From: Corynebacterium amycolatum
Lineage (GTDB): Bacteria; Actinomycetota; Actinomycetes; Mycobacteriales; Mycobacteriaceae
Length of the DNA stretch: 64,000 nt
Reading direction: 5' to 3'
NCBI RefSeq assembly: GCF_016889425.1
Contig: NZ_CP069513.1
Coordinates: 1 to 64,000, forward strand
In this document: positions 28,372 through 36,566 of the stretch, in pieces
Layout: each line of letters opens with the position of its first letter
How positions within the stretch are numbered: the stretch's first letter is position 1
Translations under genes and position numbers: made by a program
Notes under the pieces: model-generated
Database searches by the model: none
Told to the model about the DNA's origin: nothing
Seen by the model: only the letters and a program-made list of their open reading frames with translations

Positions 28372-28780
28372 TCACAACCATGGTATTCCCTGTTCGGAGA
28401 TCTCTGGCGCACAAGATGTTGTACACAGACGCACCACAACCTTGTAATTTCACGCTAAAAATTCTAGAAAATCGTAGAAAAACAACTATCGGTCCATTTT
28501 GGTTAAACCAATTACTGCAAGACGGCTCGAGGCCAATCACACCAATACCAGGTGCCGCAGTGTCCCTGCTCTGCCCTATCCCTCCCCTACCCAACTTCGG
28601 ATTCCGCAGCGATTTCAAAAATTACAGGCTGCACATGTGAAACTGTCCGAGTTTATGACACTTTCAGGCCATTTTTCGGGCCAATTTTGACATAAACGCA
28701 GTCAGTAACTTCCATCGCCCCATCGCTCCACCGCCCCCAGCCATAAACGCTGTCACCGCCTGAACCTGTCCCTCCAAAAA
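28372..28780. other. Gene-free region between nrdH promoter and rpmJ
   Basis: No convincing gene is seen. The region holds the hairpin repeat at 28637-28709 and another short copy of its core at 28742-28760. The short open frames present have no good ribosome binding sites and no family resemblance. Confidence 0.6.
28637..28709. repeat. Hairpin repeat with TGTCATAAAC-like arms, copy 1
   Basis: The left arm at 28637-28660 (reverse complement begins TGTCATAAACTCGGACAGTT) faces the right arm at 28688-28709 (TGACATAAACGCAGTCAG). The inner part pairs GGCC at 28667-28670 with GGCC at 28679-28682 around a short loop. The same arm sequence recurs at 61101-61176. Confidence 0.65.
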
Positions 28781-28836
28781 CCAAAAACCGCAACCTTCAG
28801 CCACAGTAAAACTGCGACTTCAGATTGCGGTTTTGG
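28781..28836 (-). terminator. Terminator after rpmJ
   Basis: CCAAAAACCGCAA (28781-28793) pairs with TTGCGGTTTTGG (28825-28836). On the minus strand the stem ends in TTTTTGG and continues into further T residues. Confidence 0.75.
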
Positions 28837-28881
28837 CAATAAATGAGGAAGCTATTTGCTTCGCGCTAGCCTAAATAAGGC

Positions 28882-29004
28882 TTAGCCCTGGCGGGCCTTG
28901 AAGCGCGGCTCCTTCTTGTTGATCACGTAGACCTTGCCACGACGGCGCACGACCTGAGCGCCCGGCTTGTTCTTCAGCGACCGAAGGGACTTGCGGACCT
29001 TCAT
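28882..29004 (-). CDS. rpmJ: Ribosomal protein bL36, cysteine-free paralogue
   Basis: This 40-residue basic protein starts [19 protein letters not shown] and ends with RFKARQG, the pattern of the second L36 form. It has none of the zinc-binding Cys/His residues of the standard form, so it is a zinc-independent (C-minus) variant. Such paralogues replace the zinc form when zinc is scarce in several bacteria. The ATG at 29004 lies eight bases after AAAGGAG, which excludes the longer open frame. It is a single-gene unit with its own terminator. No clear Zur box was found upstream. Confidence 0.93.
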   Translation of the reverse strand: MKVRKSLRSLKNKPGAQVVRRRGKVYVINKKEPRFKARQG

Positions 29005-29125
29005 TCGGGCGCTCCTTTCTACTCGGCTCCGAAACGGGGATGTGCACACTGCACTCTCCCCGGACAATCACCCCAGTGACTGCCTGGCAACGCACCTTTC
29101 CTGATAATCCGAAGAAATATCAAAG

Positions 29126-29155
29126 AGTATGCGTTACGACACGAGTTGCCATACT
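29126..29155. promoter_or_regulatory. Interrupted inverted repeat upstream of rpmJ
   Basis: AGTATG (29126-29131) and CATACT (29150-29155) flank an 18-base spacer about 120 bases upstream of rpmJ. It could be an operator or a promoter feature. It does not match a Zur box. Confidence 0.3.
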
Positions 29156-29255
29156 ACCTAATAAGCGGAATAACTCCAAAAATCCGGGGGAAACATGTTC
29201 TTTCACAGTCAACCCCAAGATCGTGACTCCCCACGTTGCAACTGCTTCCACTTCT

Positions 29256-30638
29256 CTACTTGGCAGCGGCAATCATGTACTCGCGGACCTCGGCAAGCGT
29301 CTTACCTGAGGTCTCCGGCACCGCCTTGATGGTGAATACCAGCGCAATTGCGCCCGTAATGGCAAAGAAGAAGAACGACCACGCACCACCGACAGCATCC
29401 ACCATCGGAAGAAAAGCCTGTGCCACAAACCAGTTCGCAACCCATAGCGCGAGCCCTGCCAGCCCCATACCCAGGCCACGGGCCTCTGTCGGGATGATCT
29501 CGGAAATCAGGAGCCAGGTCGCCACCGACACAGCCGCCTGCTGGAACACGATAAATACGGTCATCAGCAGAAGCGACATCATGGCACCCGTCGAAGAGTT
29601 ACTCGACAAACCATAGACGGGCGCCAGCACGAGCAGCGAGCTTGCACAGCCCACCAGACCGATAATCAGCATTCGCCGACGACCAACGCGGTCAATGATG
29701 CTCATACCAATTGCACACGAAATCACCGAAGCGATACCGATGATGATGGAGGTATAGACAGAGCTTTCCGTCGACAAGCCAACCTTGTTCATCATCGTCG
29801 GCGCGAAATACATAATCGCGTTCGCGCCCGTGACCTGTTGCGTCACGCCAATCAGCATCGCGATGATGACGGTGCGTCGCACCCACGGGGTTTTCACGGC
29901 CAGGCGCTCGGCTGCACGCTGATCGGCGCTTGACGACGCCTCACCAACGGCAACCTCAGCCAGGGTCGCCTCATCTCCCTGTATCTGACGCAGCACGGCC
30001 AGCGCCTTGCCCTCCTGTCCTCGACGGACGAGGTAGGCCGGAGTGTCCGGCAGAACCAGCATGCCGATGAGCAGCACGATGCCGGGGACAGCGCCTAATC
30101 CAAGCATGAGTCGCCAGTTACCGGAGGAGGCTAGGGCGGAGTTGGTGAGGAACGCCACCAGCTGACCAATCACGATCATCAGCGAGTTCAGGCTGACCAG
30201 GCGTCCACGCACATGCGGTGGTGCCATTTCGGAGATGTACATCGGTACGACGATGGAAACACCACCGATACAGACGCCGAGCAAAGTACGCGCAGTACCC
30301 AGCGAAAACGCACTAGTAGCGAAAGCACACCAGATACTGCCGATGATGAAGCCGACCGCTCCGAGCAGGATGGTGCCACGGCGCCCCAGAGAGTCCGCTA
30401 CGCGACCACCCAGGAACGCACCGATAGCCGCACCGACCAAGAGCATGGCGGTGACAGTGGACTCCTGTCCTGGAGTCAGCTCAAAAGAGCGCTGGATATA
30501 CAGCAGCGCGCCTGAGATGACACCGGTGTCGTAACCAAAGAGGAGGCCGCCCAGAGCGGCGATGATAGCCACGGCTATCGACCGAGTTGTGGTGGTTTCC
30601 CGGTTCGGTCCAGTCTTATTCTGTTCGGTTGTACTCAC
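29256..30638 (-). CDS. Sugar porter (MFS), H+-coupled sugar transporter
   Basis: The 460-residue membrane protein has twelve predicted helices and the sugar-porter family motifs: GGLLFGYDTGVISGALLY in helix 1 (about residues 28-45), DSLGRRGTILLGA after helix 2, PDTPAYLVRRGQEGKAL after helix 6, GRRRMLIIG after helix 8 and PETSGKTLAEVREYM at the C-terminus. It is related to GalP, XylE and IolT. The start is set at the GTG 30638, after a polar leader of about 20 residues before helix 1; upstream in-frame sequence is not conserved-looking. It is divergent from nadE. The sugar cannot be named. Confidence 0.88.
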   Translation of the reverse strand: MSTTEQNKTGPNRETTTTRSIAVAIIAALGGLLFGYDTGVISGALLYIQRSFELTPGQESTVTAMLLVGAAIGAFLGGRVADSLGRRGTILLGAVGFIIGSIWCAFATSAFSLGTARTLLGVCIGGVSIVVPMYISEMAPPHVRGRLVSLNSLMIVIGQLVAFLTNSALASSGNWRLMLGLGAVPGIVLLIGMLVLPDTPAYLVRRGQEGKALAVLRQIQGDEATLAEVAVGEASSSADQRAAERLAVKTPWVRRTVIIAMLIGVTQQVTGANAIMYFAPTMMNKVGLSTESSVYTSIIIGIASVISCAIGMSIIDRVGRRRMLIIGLVGCASSLLVLAPVYGLSSNSSTGAMMSLLLMTVFIVFQQAAVSVATWLLISEIIPTEARGLGMGLAGLALWVANWFVAQAFLPMVDAVGGAWSFFFFAITGAIALVFTIKAVPETSGKTLAEVREYMIAAAK

Positions 30639-30762
30639 GCTGGAAATCTTGCCACCCTCCGGCCAAAGACCCCCTATCCGAACAGCACTTACTCGATAAA
30701 GATGAGAGCTTTGGCACTCTTCTGGCAGGAAAATCATCCCTTTTCCCGTCCTGAACTAGCGG

Positions 30763-30768
30763 TAGAGT
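30763..30768 (+). promoter_or_regulatory. -10 box of leaderless nadE promoter
   Basis: TAGAGT ends seven bases before the ATG at 30776. It supports that start over the overlapping GTG at 30767. Confidence 0.6.
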
Positions 30769-30775
30769 GAGGCTC

Positions 30776-31627
30776 ATGACACCAGTAGGCACACAGGATT
30801 TCCCACATCCCCTCCAGTCGGAGATTATTAACGACCTCCACGTCCAGCCCACCATCAATGCCGCCGAGGAAATCAGCCGCCGAGTCGATTTTCTCTGCGA
30901 TTATTTCCGCGCCGCGCACGCCAAGGGATTCGTGCTCGGAATTTCCGGCGGTCAAGATTCCACGCTGGCCGGACGTCTAGCGCAGTTGGCCGTCGAAAAG
31001 CTTCGCAACGGCGGCGAGGACGCCACCTTCATTGCCATTCGCCTCCCCCACGGCGTGCAGGCCGATGAGGACGACGCACAGGTGGCACTGCAATTCATTC
31101 AACCTGACCAAAGGCTAACTATCGATATCGAACCGGCCACCGCCGCGATGACCGCCCAGGTCACCGATGCCCTGGCCGGCAGCGCTATCAGCGACTTCAA
31201 CAAGGGAAATATTAAGGCCCGCATGCGCATGATTGCCCAGTACGCAGTGGCGGGTGTTGACGGCGCTTTGGTCATCGGAACAGATCACGCCGCGGAGGCT
31301 GTCACCGGCTTCTACACCAAGCACGGCGACGGCGCCTGCGACCTCGTCCCGCTGCAGGGGCTGAGCAAGCGCCAGGGCGCGGCCTTACTCCGTCACCTCG
31401 GCGCACCATCCAGTACGTGGGAGAAGGTGCCGACGGCCGACCTGGAAGAAGATCGCCCTGCGCTTCCCGACGAAGTTGCGCTCGGGGTGACCTATACCGC
31501 CATCGACGACTACCTCGAAGGCAAGGCCGTCTCAGATGAGGATGCCGCGCGAATCGAGCACCTCTACTCCATTTCCCGGCACAAGCGAGCCGTCCCTCCT
31601 GGACCGGCCGATTCCTGGTGGCGCTAA
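30776..31627 (+). CDS. nadE: NH3-dependent NAD+ synthetase
   Basis: NadE amidates nicotinate adenine dinucleotide to NAD with ATP and ammonia. The 283-residue protein has no glutaminase domain, so it is the ammonia-type enzyme. The ATP pyrophosphatase loop GISGGQDST lies near residues 56-64. Other motifs are [34 protein letters not shown], and [31 protein letters not shown] (about 165-195). The ATG at 30776 is chosen from the -10 box seven bases upstream. It converges with the TetR gene. Together with pncB at 11680 it provides part of the NAD pathway. Confidence 0.96.
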   Translation: MTPVGTQDFPHPLQSEIINDLHVQPTINAAEEISRRVDFLCDYFRAAHAKGFVLGISGGQDSTLAGRLAQLAVEKLRNGGEDATFIAIRLPHGVQADEDDAQVALQFIQPDQRLTIDIEPATAAMTAQVTDALAGSAISDFNKGNIKARMRMIAQYAVAGVDGALVIGTDHAAEAVTGFYTKHGDGACDLVPLQGLSKRQGAALLRHLGAPSSTWEKVPTADLEEDRPALPDEVALGVTYTAIDDYLEGKAVSDEDAARIEHLYSISRHKRAVPPGPADSWWR

Positions 31628-31664
31628 GCTACTGCCCCGGGTCGGCCCAGCAGTGAGCCCCCCC

Positions 31665-32261
31665 TTAAGAGAAGGCCTCCGCGCCAGCGTCCCAAATAGC
31701 TCCAACTGCGGCCAAGCTGTCTGCCGCACCGGCTTCGGCACTTGGTTCCAGCGCAGGTGAACCATCCTGGACGAGCTCGGCGGTCACCAAACCGTGCGCG
31801 AACGCCCACATGGCCAATCCCTTAGGCTCATCGCCAGCAACCTTAATGAATGCATCGCGAATCCAGGCATCCAATGACGAAGGCGAGACGACATTCACGA
31901 AATTGGTGCGACTCATCAGTCGGTAACCATGCGGATCGTCGAGAACTGCCTGGCGGTACGCCTGCAGCAGAGACGCTGAAGTGCATTCCTCATCAATGGC
32001 GGCATGAATACGCTTGCCCAGATTCTCGAGACTCTCGGTCAGCAGCAGCTGGAGGAGCTCTTCCTTGCCGCTGATGTGCTTATACAGCGATGGAGCCTTC
32101 ACATCGAGTCGCGCCGCTAGACGGCGCATACTGATTGCGCTCCAACCCGATTCGCGCAGCATCGCGCGCGCTTCATCTACGATCTTCTGCATACGTGGGG
32201 ACTGCCTGCGCACATCGGGCTGCGCTGGCACCCCATCGGTCGATTCTATGGTGCACGTCAC
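31665..32261 (-). CDS. TetR/AcrR family transcriptional regulator
   Basis: The 198-residue protein has an N-terminal helix-turn-helix at about residues 25-65 (IVDEARAMLRESGWSAISMR then LAARLDVKAPSLYKHISGKEELL) and a ligand-binding C-terminal domain resembling the TetR_C WHG type (FVNVV, AMWAFAHGLVTAELVQ). The start is the GTG at 32261, with TACAGT (32269-32274, minus) seven bases upstream. A near-palindrome overlaps both and may be its own operator. The neighbouring PPOX-fold gene on the same strand lies upstream. Target genes and ligand are unknown. Confidence 0.88.
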   Translation of the reverse strand: MTCTIESTDGVPAQPDVRRQSPRMQKIVDEARAMLRESGWSAISMRRLAARLDVKAPSLYKHISGKEELLQLLLTESLENLGKRIHAAIDEECTSASLLQAYRQAVLDDPHGYRLMSRTNFVNVVSPSSLDAWIRDAFIKVAGDEPKGLAMWAFAHGLVTAELVQDGSPALEPSAEAGAADSLAAVGAIWDAGAEAFS

Positions 32262-32276
32262 ATTTGCGACTGTAAC
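32257..32276. promoter_or_regulatory. Candidate operator over the TetR gene start
   Basis: GTCACA-N8-TGTAAC is an inverted repeat with five of six bases matching per arm. It covers the -10 box (ACTGTA on the + strand, 32269-32274) and the first codon, where autorepression would be expected. Confidence 0.45.
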
Positions 32277-32384
32277 GCGTTGAATCTCACTTAGGGCGCT
32301 TTTAGGTAATTTAACCCAACAATTTTTTAAAAAACAGCTAACGGCGGTGCTCAGTCACTAAATGTTGCCTTTGCACGCTGCTAG

Positions 32385-32423
32385 CTTTGCTTTACGGCGG
32401 AGCCTCCACCGTCGTAAAGCAAA
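32385..32423 (-). terminator. Hairpin after the PPOX-fold gene
   Basis: CTTTGCTTTACGGCGG (32385-32400) pairs with CCGTCGTAAAGCAAA (32409-32423) with one mismatch. There is no clear T-run, so termination is only probable. Confidence 0.5.
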
Positions 32424-32440
32424 AGCACCGTATGCCGCCG

Positions 32441-32875
32441 CTACACTTCGTAGCGATTCGGCTCCTCACCGAGGTGGAAATGGCGACCGGAAACATCGTT
32501 CGGAGTAATGCGCACGTAGTTGTACTTCAACGTCGGCAGCCAGGGCTTCAGCGGCAGCTCATCTGCAGCGTTAATATCCGCGCGGGAGGTGAGAACCTCT
32601 GCGTCACCCTTTACAATGACCGACCATGCCTTCTGGGCATCCTTGTCAACAAAGTCGGCCTCAAAAAGAACATCGTGGTTCAGAGAAACAGTAAAAAGCT
32701 TCGACCCCTCGGCAGTGCGGAAGTAAATGCTCCCCTCATGAACGACGTAGTTCAGCGGGAAAAGATCCATATCATCTTTACGACGAACAACCAGGCGCCC
32801 AAAAGTCTGCGTAGCCAGCAGCTCGAGGGATTCTTCGGTGGACAGTTTCTGGATAACGGAGTCGTTGTGTGCCAT
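32441..32875 (-). CDS. Pyridoxamine 5'-phosphate oxidase-fold flavin-binding protein
   Basis: The 144-residue protein has the split-barrel PPOX fold of flavin- or F420/haem-binding proteins: LSTEESLELLATQTFGRLVV, DLFPLNYVVHEGSIYFRTAEGSKL (about residues 37-60), AWSVIVKGDAEVL and a C-terminal SGRHFHLG. The pattern is that of the small 'pyridoxamine 5'-phosphate oxidase family' proteins, not true PdxH. The ATG at 32875 has AATACT six bases upstream, suggesting a leaderless transcript, and fits the family length better than an upstream start. Its substrate is unknown. Confidence 0.85.
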   Translation of the reverse strand: MAHNDSVIQKLSTEESLELLATQTFGRLVVRRKDDMDLFPLNYVVHEGSIYFRTAEGSKLFTVSLNHDVLFEADFVDKDAQKAWSVIVKGDAEVLTSRADINAADELPLKPWLPTLKYNYVRITPNDVSGRHFHLGEEPNRYEV

Positions 32876-32973
32876 ACCCCCAGTATTCCACCGTTTAGAC
32901 AAAGTTGCTACAGCCATACGGATTACCAATCACTGAGGTAAACGGCGAGCACACTACCCAGGGCAGATACAAG

Positions 32974-33005
32974 AAAACCCCCGGCCATTTCGACCGAGGG
33001 ATTTT
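32974..33005 (-). terminator. Terminator after tRNA-Ala
   Basis: An imperfect stem (CCCTCGG with CCGGGGG on the minus strand) is followed by TTTTCTT just beyond the tRNA 3' end. Confidence 0.75.
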
Positions 33006-33009
33006 CTAC

Positions 33010-33085
33010 TGGTGGAGCTAACGGGACTCGAACCCGTGACCCCCACACTGCCAGTGTGATGCGCTACCAGCTGCGCCATAGCCCC
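33010..33085 (-). tRNA. tRNA-Ala (anticodon GGC)
   Basis: The minus strand reads GGGGCTATGGCGCAGCTGGT and continues through a full cloverleaf. The anticodon stem TCACA/TGTGG encloses CTGGCAG, giving anticodon GGC. The T-arm is ACGGGTTCGAGTCCCGT. The acceptor 3' strand TAGCTCC is followed by A and an encoded CCA at 33012-33010. Confidence 0.94.
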
Positions 33086-33260
33086 AGAATCAACATCGAA
33101 GTGGCTTTCACCCTCCGCTGTGGACTCCTCAAAGGCTACATGGCACTGTCATGTATCACCAAATCCGCATGTAGAACACTCTTTTACGCATTCGCCGAGT
33201 ACCCCAAAGCGGATCTGCCGAACATGAACTGAAGATGAATCGTGTGAGCGTGCACGGATC

Positions 33261-33992
33261 CTAGCGCAGGGCCACCTTGACCCACTGCCCCAGTCCGCCA
33301 TCACCGGAAATGTTCTCCAGAATATCCTTGCCATCGACAAAGACATGCGGCGAGGAAACCTTGCCCAAGCGCTTCTCAAGGTCATCGAAGTTAGCGTCTG
33401 CGCTTGCCTTGGCCTCGGTGGTGTCGATGCCGGAGCGGACTTCGCTGACAATTTCGTCAGCGACACCGAGCTGCTCCAGGCGGTCAGCCAGCTCGTCATT
33501 GCTCCACGTGACGGAGTTCTGCTGGTCAGCCATCATCATTGTGCGGAAGTTCCAATATGCGCGAGCATCCCCGGTCTCAGCAATCTTGCGGGCAGTCGCG
33601 TAGATGCGAGTGGAGTGACCGTCACGCTGCTCCTTCTCCTGACCATCCAGGAAGTTCAGCGTGCGGTATTCCGCGACAAGCTTGCCGTCGTTTAGCGCCT
33701 TGAGCTCATCATCGTGGCCCTCTTCGCTCATCTGAGCGCAGTAGTGGCACGAGAAGTCCTCAAAAATTGTGGCCGTCTTAGCCCCTTCGGCGCCGTCCTT
33801 GCTTAGCCGGATGACATCACCGTCGAGTGCGACGGAGAAGTCGACGTCCTCATCTGGAAGTCCCTCAATCGGCTGCGACCGGCCGATGTAGATAACTCCG
33901 CCGATAACAACAACAACGACAGCAAGAAGGGCAATCAGGCCAACGACGAAGCCACTGCCCTTTTCATTTGGGTTCTTAATCTTCTGACTCAC
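33261..33992 (-). CDS. Membrane-anchored DsbA-like thioredoxin-fold protein
   Basis: The 243-residue protein has a short cytoplasmic start, one membrane anchor at about residues 13-37 (VVGLIALLAVVVVVIGGVIY) and an extracytoplasmic thioredoxin domain with the active site C-H-Y-C near residue 81 in FEDFSCHYCAQM. SSPHVFVDGKDIL near 212 supplies the cis-Pro-type loop region. It should form or isomerise disulfides in exported proteins. The GTG at 33992 has TATCGT seven bases upstream, itself inside a perfect inverted repeat. The following gene encodes a MauE/DoxX-like membrane protein, a likely redox partner. Confidence 0.88.
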   Translation of the reverse strand: MSQKIKNPNEKGSGFVVGLIALLAVVVVVIGGVIYIGRSQPIEGLPDEDVDFSVALDGDVIRLSKDGAEGAKTATIFEDFSCHYCAQMSEEGHDDELKALNDGKLVAEYRTLNFLDGQEKEQRDGHSTRIYATARKIAETGDARAYWNFRTMMMADQQNSVTWSNDELADRLEQLGVADEIVSEVRSGIDTTEAKASADANFDDLEKRLGKVSSPHVFVDGKDILENISGDGGLGQWVKVALR

Positions 33993-34010
33993 ACCGCTTA
34001 CGATAGCGGT
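33993..34010 (-). promoter_or_regulatory. Inverted repeat around the -10 box of the DsbA-like gene
   Basis: ACCGCT-N6-AGCGGT flanks the -10 sequence TATCGT (34000-34005, minus) directly before the GTG start. A repressor bound here would block transcription and, in a leaderless mRNA, the start itself. Confidence 0.4.
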
Positions 34011-34125
34011 GTTTTCTTGCCAATGACACAATTGTGCCTGAGAAAACGGGAATGGTTGCTAGACCCCATCGCCTTACTTCAGCCCACTTGCCCTATTGCT
34101 TAGGCTTAAAAAACTAGCGGGCGGG

Positions 34126-34566
34126 CTAGGCGTAAATGGCAAACTTCTTCCACGGCCATACGTACACAAATACAGCCAACGCCAAAAAACCTATGTCTCG
34201 GGCAATTGACTTGAGATATGAAACTGCGTCAGCGTTCTCGTCGTAGCCACCGCCACCAAAGCAACCGCAGTCAATCTGCAGTCCGCGCGCCCACGCCGAG
34301 ATAATGCCTCCGACGAACACCAGCAAGAGCGCTCCTGACAATACTGCTACCGGACGCAGGAAAAGCCCCAATACCAGTAAGAGTCCAAGGATGACTTCGA
34401 AGGCGGGCAGCGCAACCGCTACCATCGGCACCAAGTCGCTCGGCAGCAGTTCATAAGCTTGCACTGCCTGACGCGATTCCAGCGGGTTCAGCAGTTTGAT
34501 AAGACCCGAGTACAACCAAACTGCAGCTAGGCCGAATCGGGCCACCACGCCTACGAAATTCTTCAT
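34126..34566 (-). CDS. MauE/DoxX family redox-associated membrane protein
   Basis: The 146-residue protein has four predicted membrane helices (about residues 8-20, 45-65, 70-92 and 120-140) and the motif IDCGCFGGGG at about residues 98-107. These features mark MauE/DoxX-like proteins, which often work with thiol-disulfide proteins. The Cys pair could pass electrons or oxidising equivalents to the DsbA-like protein whose gene lies 133 bases downstream on the same strand. It starts MKNFVGVVARFGLAAVW at ATG 34566. Pairing is seen; the biochemical link is inference. Confidence 0.82.
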   Translation of the reverse strand: MKNFVGVVARFGLAAVWLYSGLIKLLNPLESRQAVQAYELLPSDLVPMVAVALPAFEVILGLLLVLGLFLRPVAVLSGALLLVFVGGIISAWARGLQIDCGCFGGGGYDENADAVSYLKSIARDIGFLALAVFVYVWPWKKFAIYA

Positions 34567-34620
34567 ACACAGAAATATTAGTACAGGTTAACTGCTTACA
34601 GTTAGCCCAACGGCTACCGA

Positions 34621-36276
34621 TTATCCGTTCAGAACTGCCGCGACCACGTCCTGTGCCTCAGCCTGAACCTGTGCCAGGTGATCCGCTCCCTTGAAGGACT
34701 CCGCGTAAATCTTGTACTTATCTTCAGTGCCCGACGGGCGTGCTGCGAACCAAGCGTTCTCCGTAACCACCTTGAGGCCACCAATCGCAGCGCCGTTACC
34801 CGGCGCTTCAGTCAGTTTGGCTGTGATGGTCTCCCCAGCCAGGGTGTCGGCCTTGACCTGCTCCGGCGAGAGCTTCTTCAGGATTGCCTTCTGCTCACGG
34901 GTTGCGTCCGCATCGGTGCGGGCGTAAGCCGGGGCACCGTACTTATTGGCGAGCTCTGCGTAGAGCTGCGATGGAGTCTTCTCGGTCACGGCCTTGATCT
35001 CGCTGGCCAGGAGGTCCAGGATGATGCCGTCCTTATCGGTAGACCACACAGTGCCGTCGTGACGCAGGAACGATGCGCCGGCGGATTCTTCACCACCGAA
35101 ACCGATGGTGCCGCCGAGCAAACCCGGGACGAACCACTTAAAGCCGACTGGAACTTCCACTAGCTTGCGACCCAAATTGGCGACGACGCGGTCAATCATC
35201 GACGAAGACACCAGCGTCTTACCGACCGCGGTGTCCTGCGACCAGCCCGGGCGGTGTGCGAAGAGGTAATCAATGGCAACGGCCAGGTAGTGGTTCGGGT
35301 TCATCAAGCCTGCGTCCGGTGTCACAATTCCGTGACGGTCCGAGTCCGCGTCATTGCCGGTGGAGATGTCGAACTTATCGCGGTTACCAATCAGGGACGC
35401 CATCGCATTCGGTGAGGAGCAGTCCATACGAATCTTGCCGTCTGTATCCAGCGTCATAAAACGCCAGGTCGCATCAACCAGCGGATTGACCACAGTCAGA
35501 TTTAGGTTATGCGCATCGCCAATTGCACCCCAGTAATCCACCGACGCACCACCCATTGGGTCAGCGCCGATACGCACGCCGGCATCACGGATGGCGTCGA
35601 GGTTGACAACATTCGGCAGGTCCGACACGTATGCGTTGAGGTAGTCGTGCTTTACGACGAGGTCAGCGGCCTTATCCACCAGCTGGCGCTTAACCCCATC
35701 CAGGCCCTTAGCCAGGTATTCATTGGCACGAGCTGCAATCCAGTCCGTCGCATCCGCGTCCGCCGGACCACCGGTCGGCGGGTTGTACTTAAAACCACCA
35801 TCTCGTGGCGGATTGTGGGAAGGGGTAATCACGATGCCGTCGGCACGCGCGGAGCTACTACCCGTCGGACCGCCCTCCACGTCGCGGTTATACGTCAGAA
35901 TCGCGTGACTGACGGCCGGGGTCGGCGTGTAGCGATCCTGAGCGTCAACCATCACGGTAATGCCGTTGGCCGTGAGCACCTCGAGGGCGGAAATCATTGC
36001 CGGCTCGGACAGGCCGTGGGTATCGCGGCCAACGTACAGTGGGCCTTCAATGCCCTGGCCCTTGCGGTAATCCACGATGGCCTGAGTAGTGGCGTGAATG
36101 TGGTCTTCGTTGAAAGCGCCGTCGAGGGAGGAACCGCGGTGACCGGAAGTACCGAAGACGACCTTCTGGTCGGGGTTATTCGGGTCCGGGTGCTTTGTGT
36201 AGTAGGCAGTGACCAGTTCCGCGACATCGATAAGGTCGGATGGCTGGGCCAATTGCCCGGCGCGCTCATGAGCCAT
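34621..36276 (-). CDS. pgm: Phosphoglucomutase (alpha-D-glucose phosphate-specific)
   Basis: Pgm interconverts glucose 1-phosphate and glucose 6-phosphate, linking glycolysis with glycogen, trehalose and envelope sugars. The 551-residue protein has [20 protein letters not shown] near residue 42, the phosphoserine loop [17 protein letters not shown] (catalytic Ser near 153), the Mg-binding NDADSDRHG near 312, the sugar-binding GFGGEESAG near 402 and the phosphate-binding [15 protein letters not shown] near 520. The ATG at 36276 lies nine bases after AGGAGG, which removes the 20-residue upstream extension. Confidence 0.96.
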   Translation of the reverse strand: MAHERAGQLAQPSDLIDVAELVTAYYTKHPDPNNPDQKVVFGTSGHRGSSLDGAFNEDHIHATTQAIVDYRKGQGIEGPLYVGRDTHGLSEPAMISALEVLTANGITVMVDAQDRYTPTPAVSHAILTYNRDVEGGPTGSSSARADGIVITPSHNPPRDGGFKYNPPTGGPADADATDWIAARANEYLAKGLDGVKRQLVDKAADLVVKHDYLNAYVSDLPNVVNLDAIRDAGVRIGADPMGGASVDYWGAIGDAHNLNLTVVNPLVDATWRFMTLDTDGKIRMDCSSPNAMASLIGNRDKFDISTGNDADSDRHGIVTPDAGLMNPNHYLAVAIDYLFAHRPGWSQDTAVGKTLVSSSMIDRVVANLGRKLVEVPVGFKWFVPGLLGGTIGFGGEESAGASFLRHDGTVWSTDKDGIILDLLASEIKAVTEKTPSQLYAELANKYGAPAYARTDADATREQKAILKKLSPEQVKADTLAGETITAKLTEAPGNGAAIGGLKVVTENAWFAARPSGTEDKYKIYAESFKGADHLAQVQAEAQDVVAAVLNG

Positions 36277-36531
36277 TGTGGGTATCCTCCTGCTAAATCG
36301 GCGAACTGCGCAACCGCCGATTTCATTGCCGACCAACCGGCCGAGACAAAGAAACCGAACTTAGATGCGCTTCCTCCTCTCCAGTGTCCCCGTTTTAGGG
36401 ACAGCGCGCATGGCAAGAACCACTCGGTAAGGCAAACTCGCCCCTGCAATAGGGTGCATCAGATAGATTGCCGCGTGCCGACGGGAGCACCTTCTCGAAA
36501 GGATTCCGGGCTGCCGGCACCTGTCTCCTGT

Positions 36532-36539
36532 CCCCCCCC
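36532..36539 (+). repeat. C8 tract at the -35 position of crcB
   Basis: Eight C residues lie 14 bases upstream of the -10 box TAGCGT (36554-36559), so they overlap where a -35 element would sit. Confidence 0.7.
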
Positions 36540-36553
36540 TTTAGCCGCTGTGC

Positions 36554-36559
36554 TAGCGT
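36554..36559 (+). promoter_or_regulatory. -10 box of leaderless crcB promoter
   Basis: TAGCGT ends seven bases before the GTG start at 36567. Confidence 0.55.
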
Positions 36560-36566
36560 TTTCACC

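Noticed and set aside
28340..28690. Short open frames between nrdH and rpmJ
   Set aside because: They overlap the NrdR boxes and the hairpin repeat and have no start signals or conserved features.
36420..36566. Possible fluoride riboswitch upstream of crcB
   Set aside because: The conserved loops of the crcB RNA motif were not found. Only a GTGCCG/CGGCAC hairpin-like repeat is present, and the -10 box seven bases before the start implies no leader RNA.
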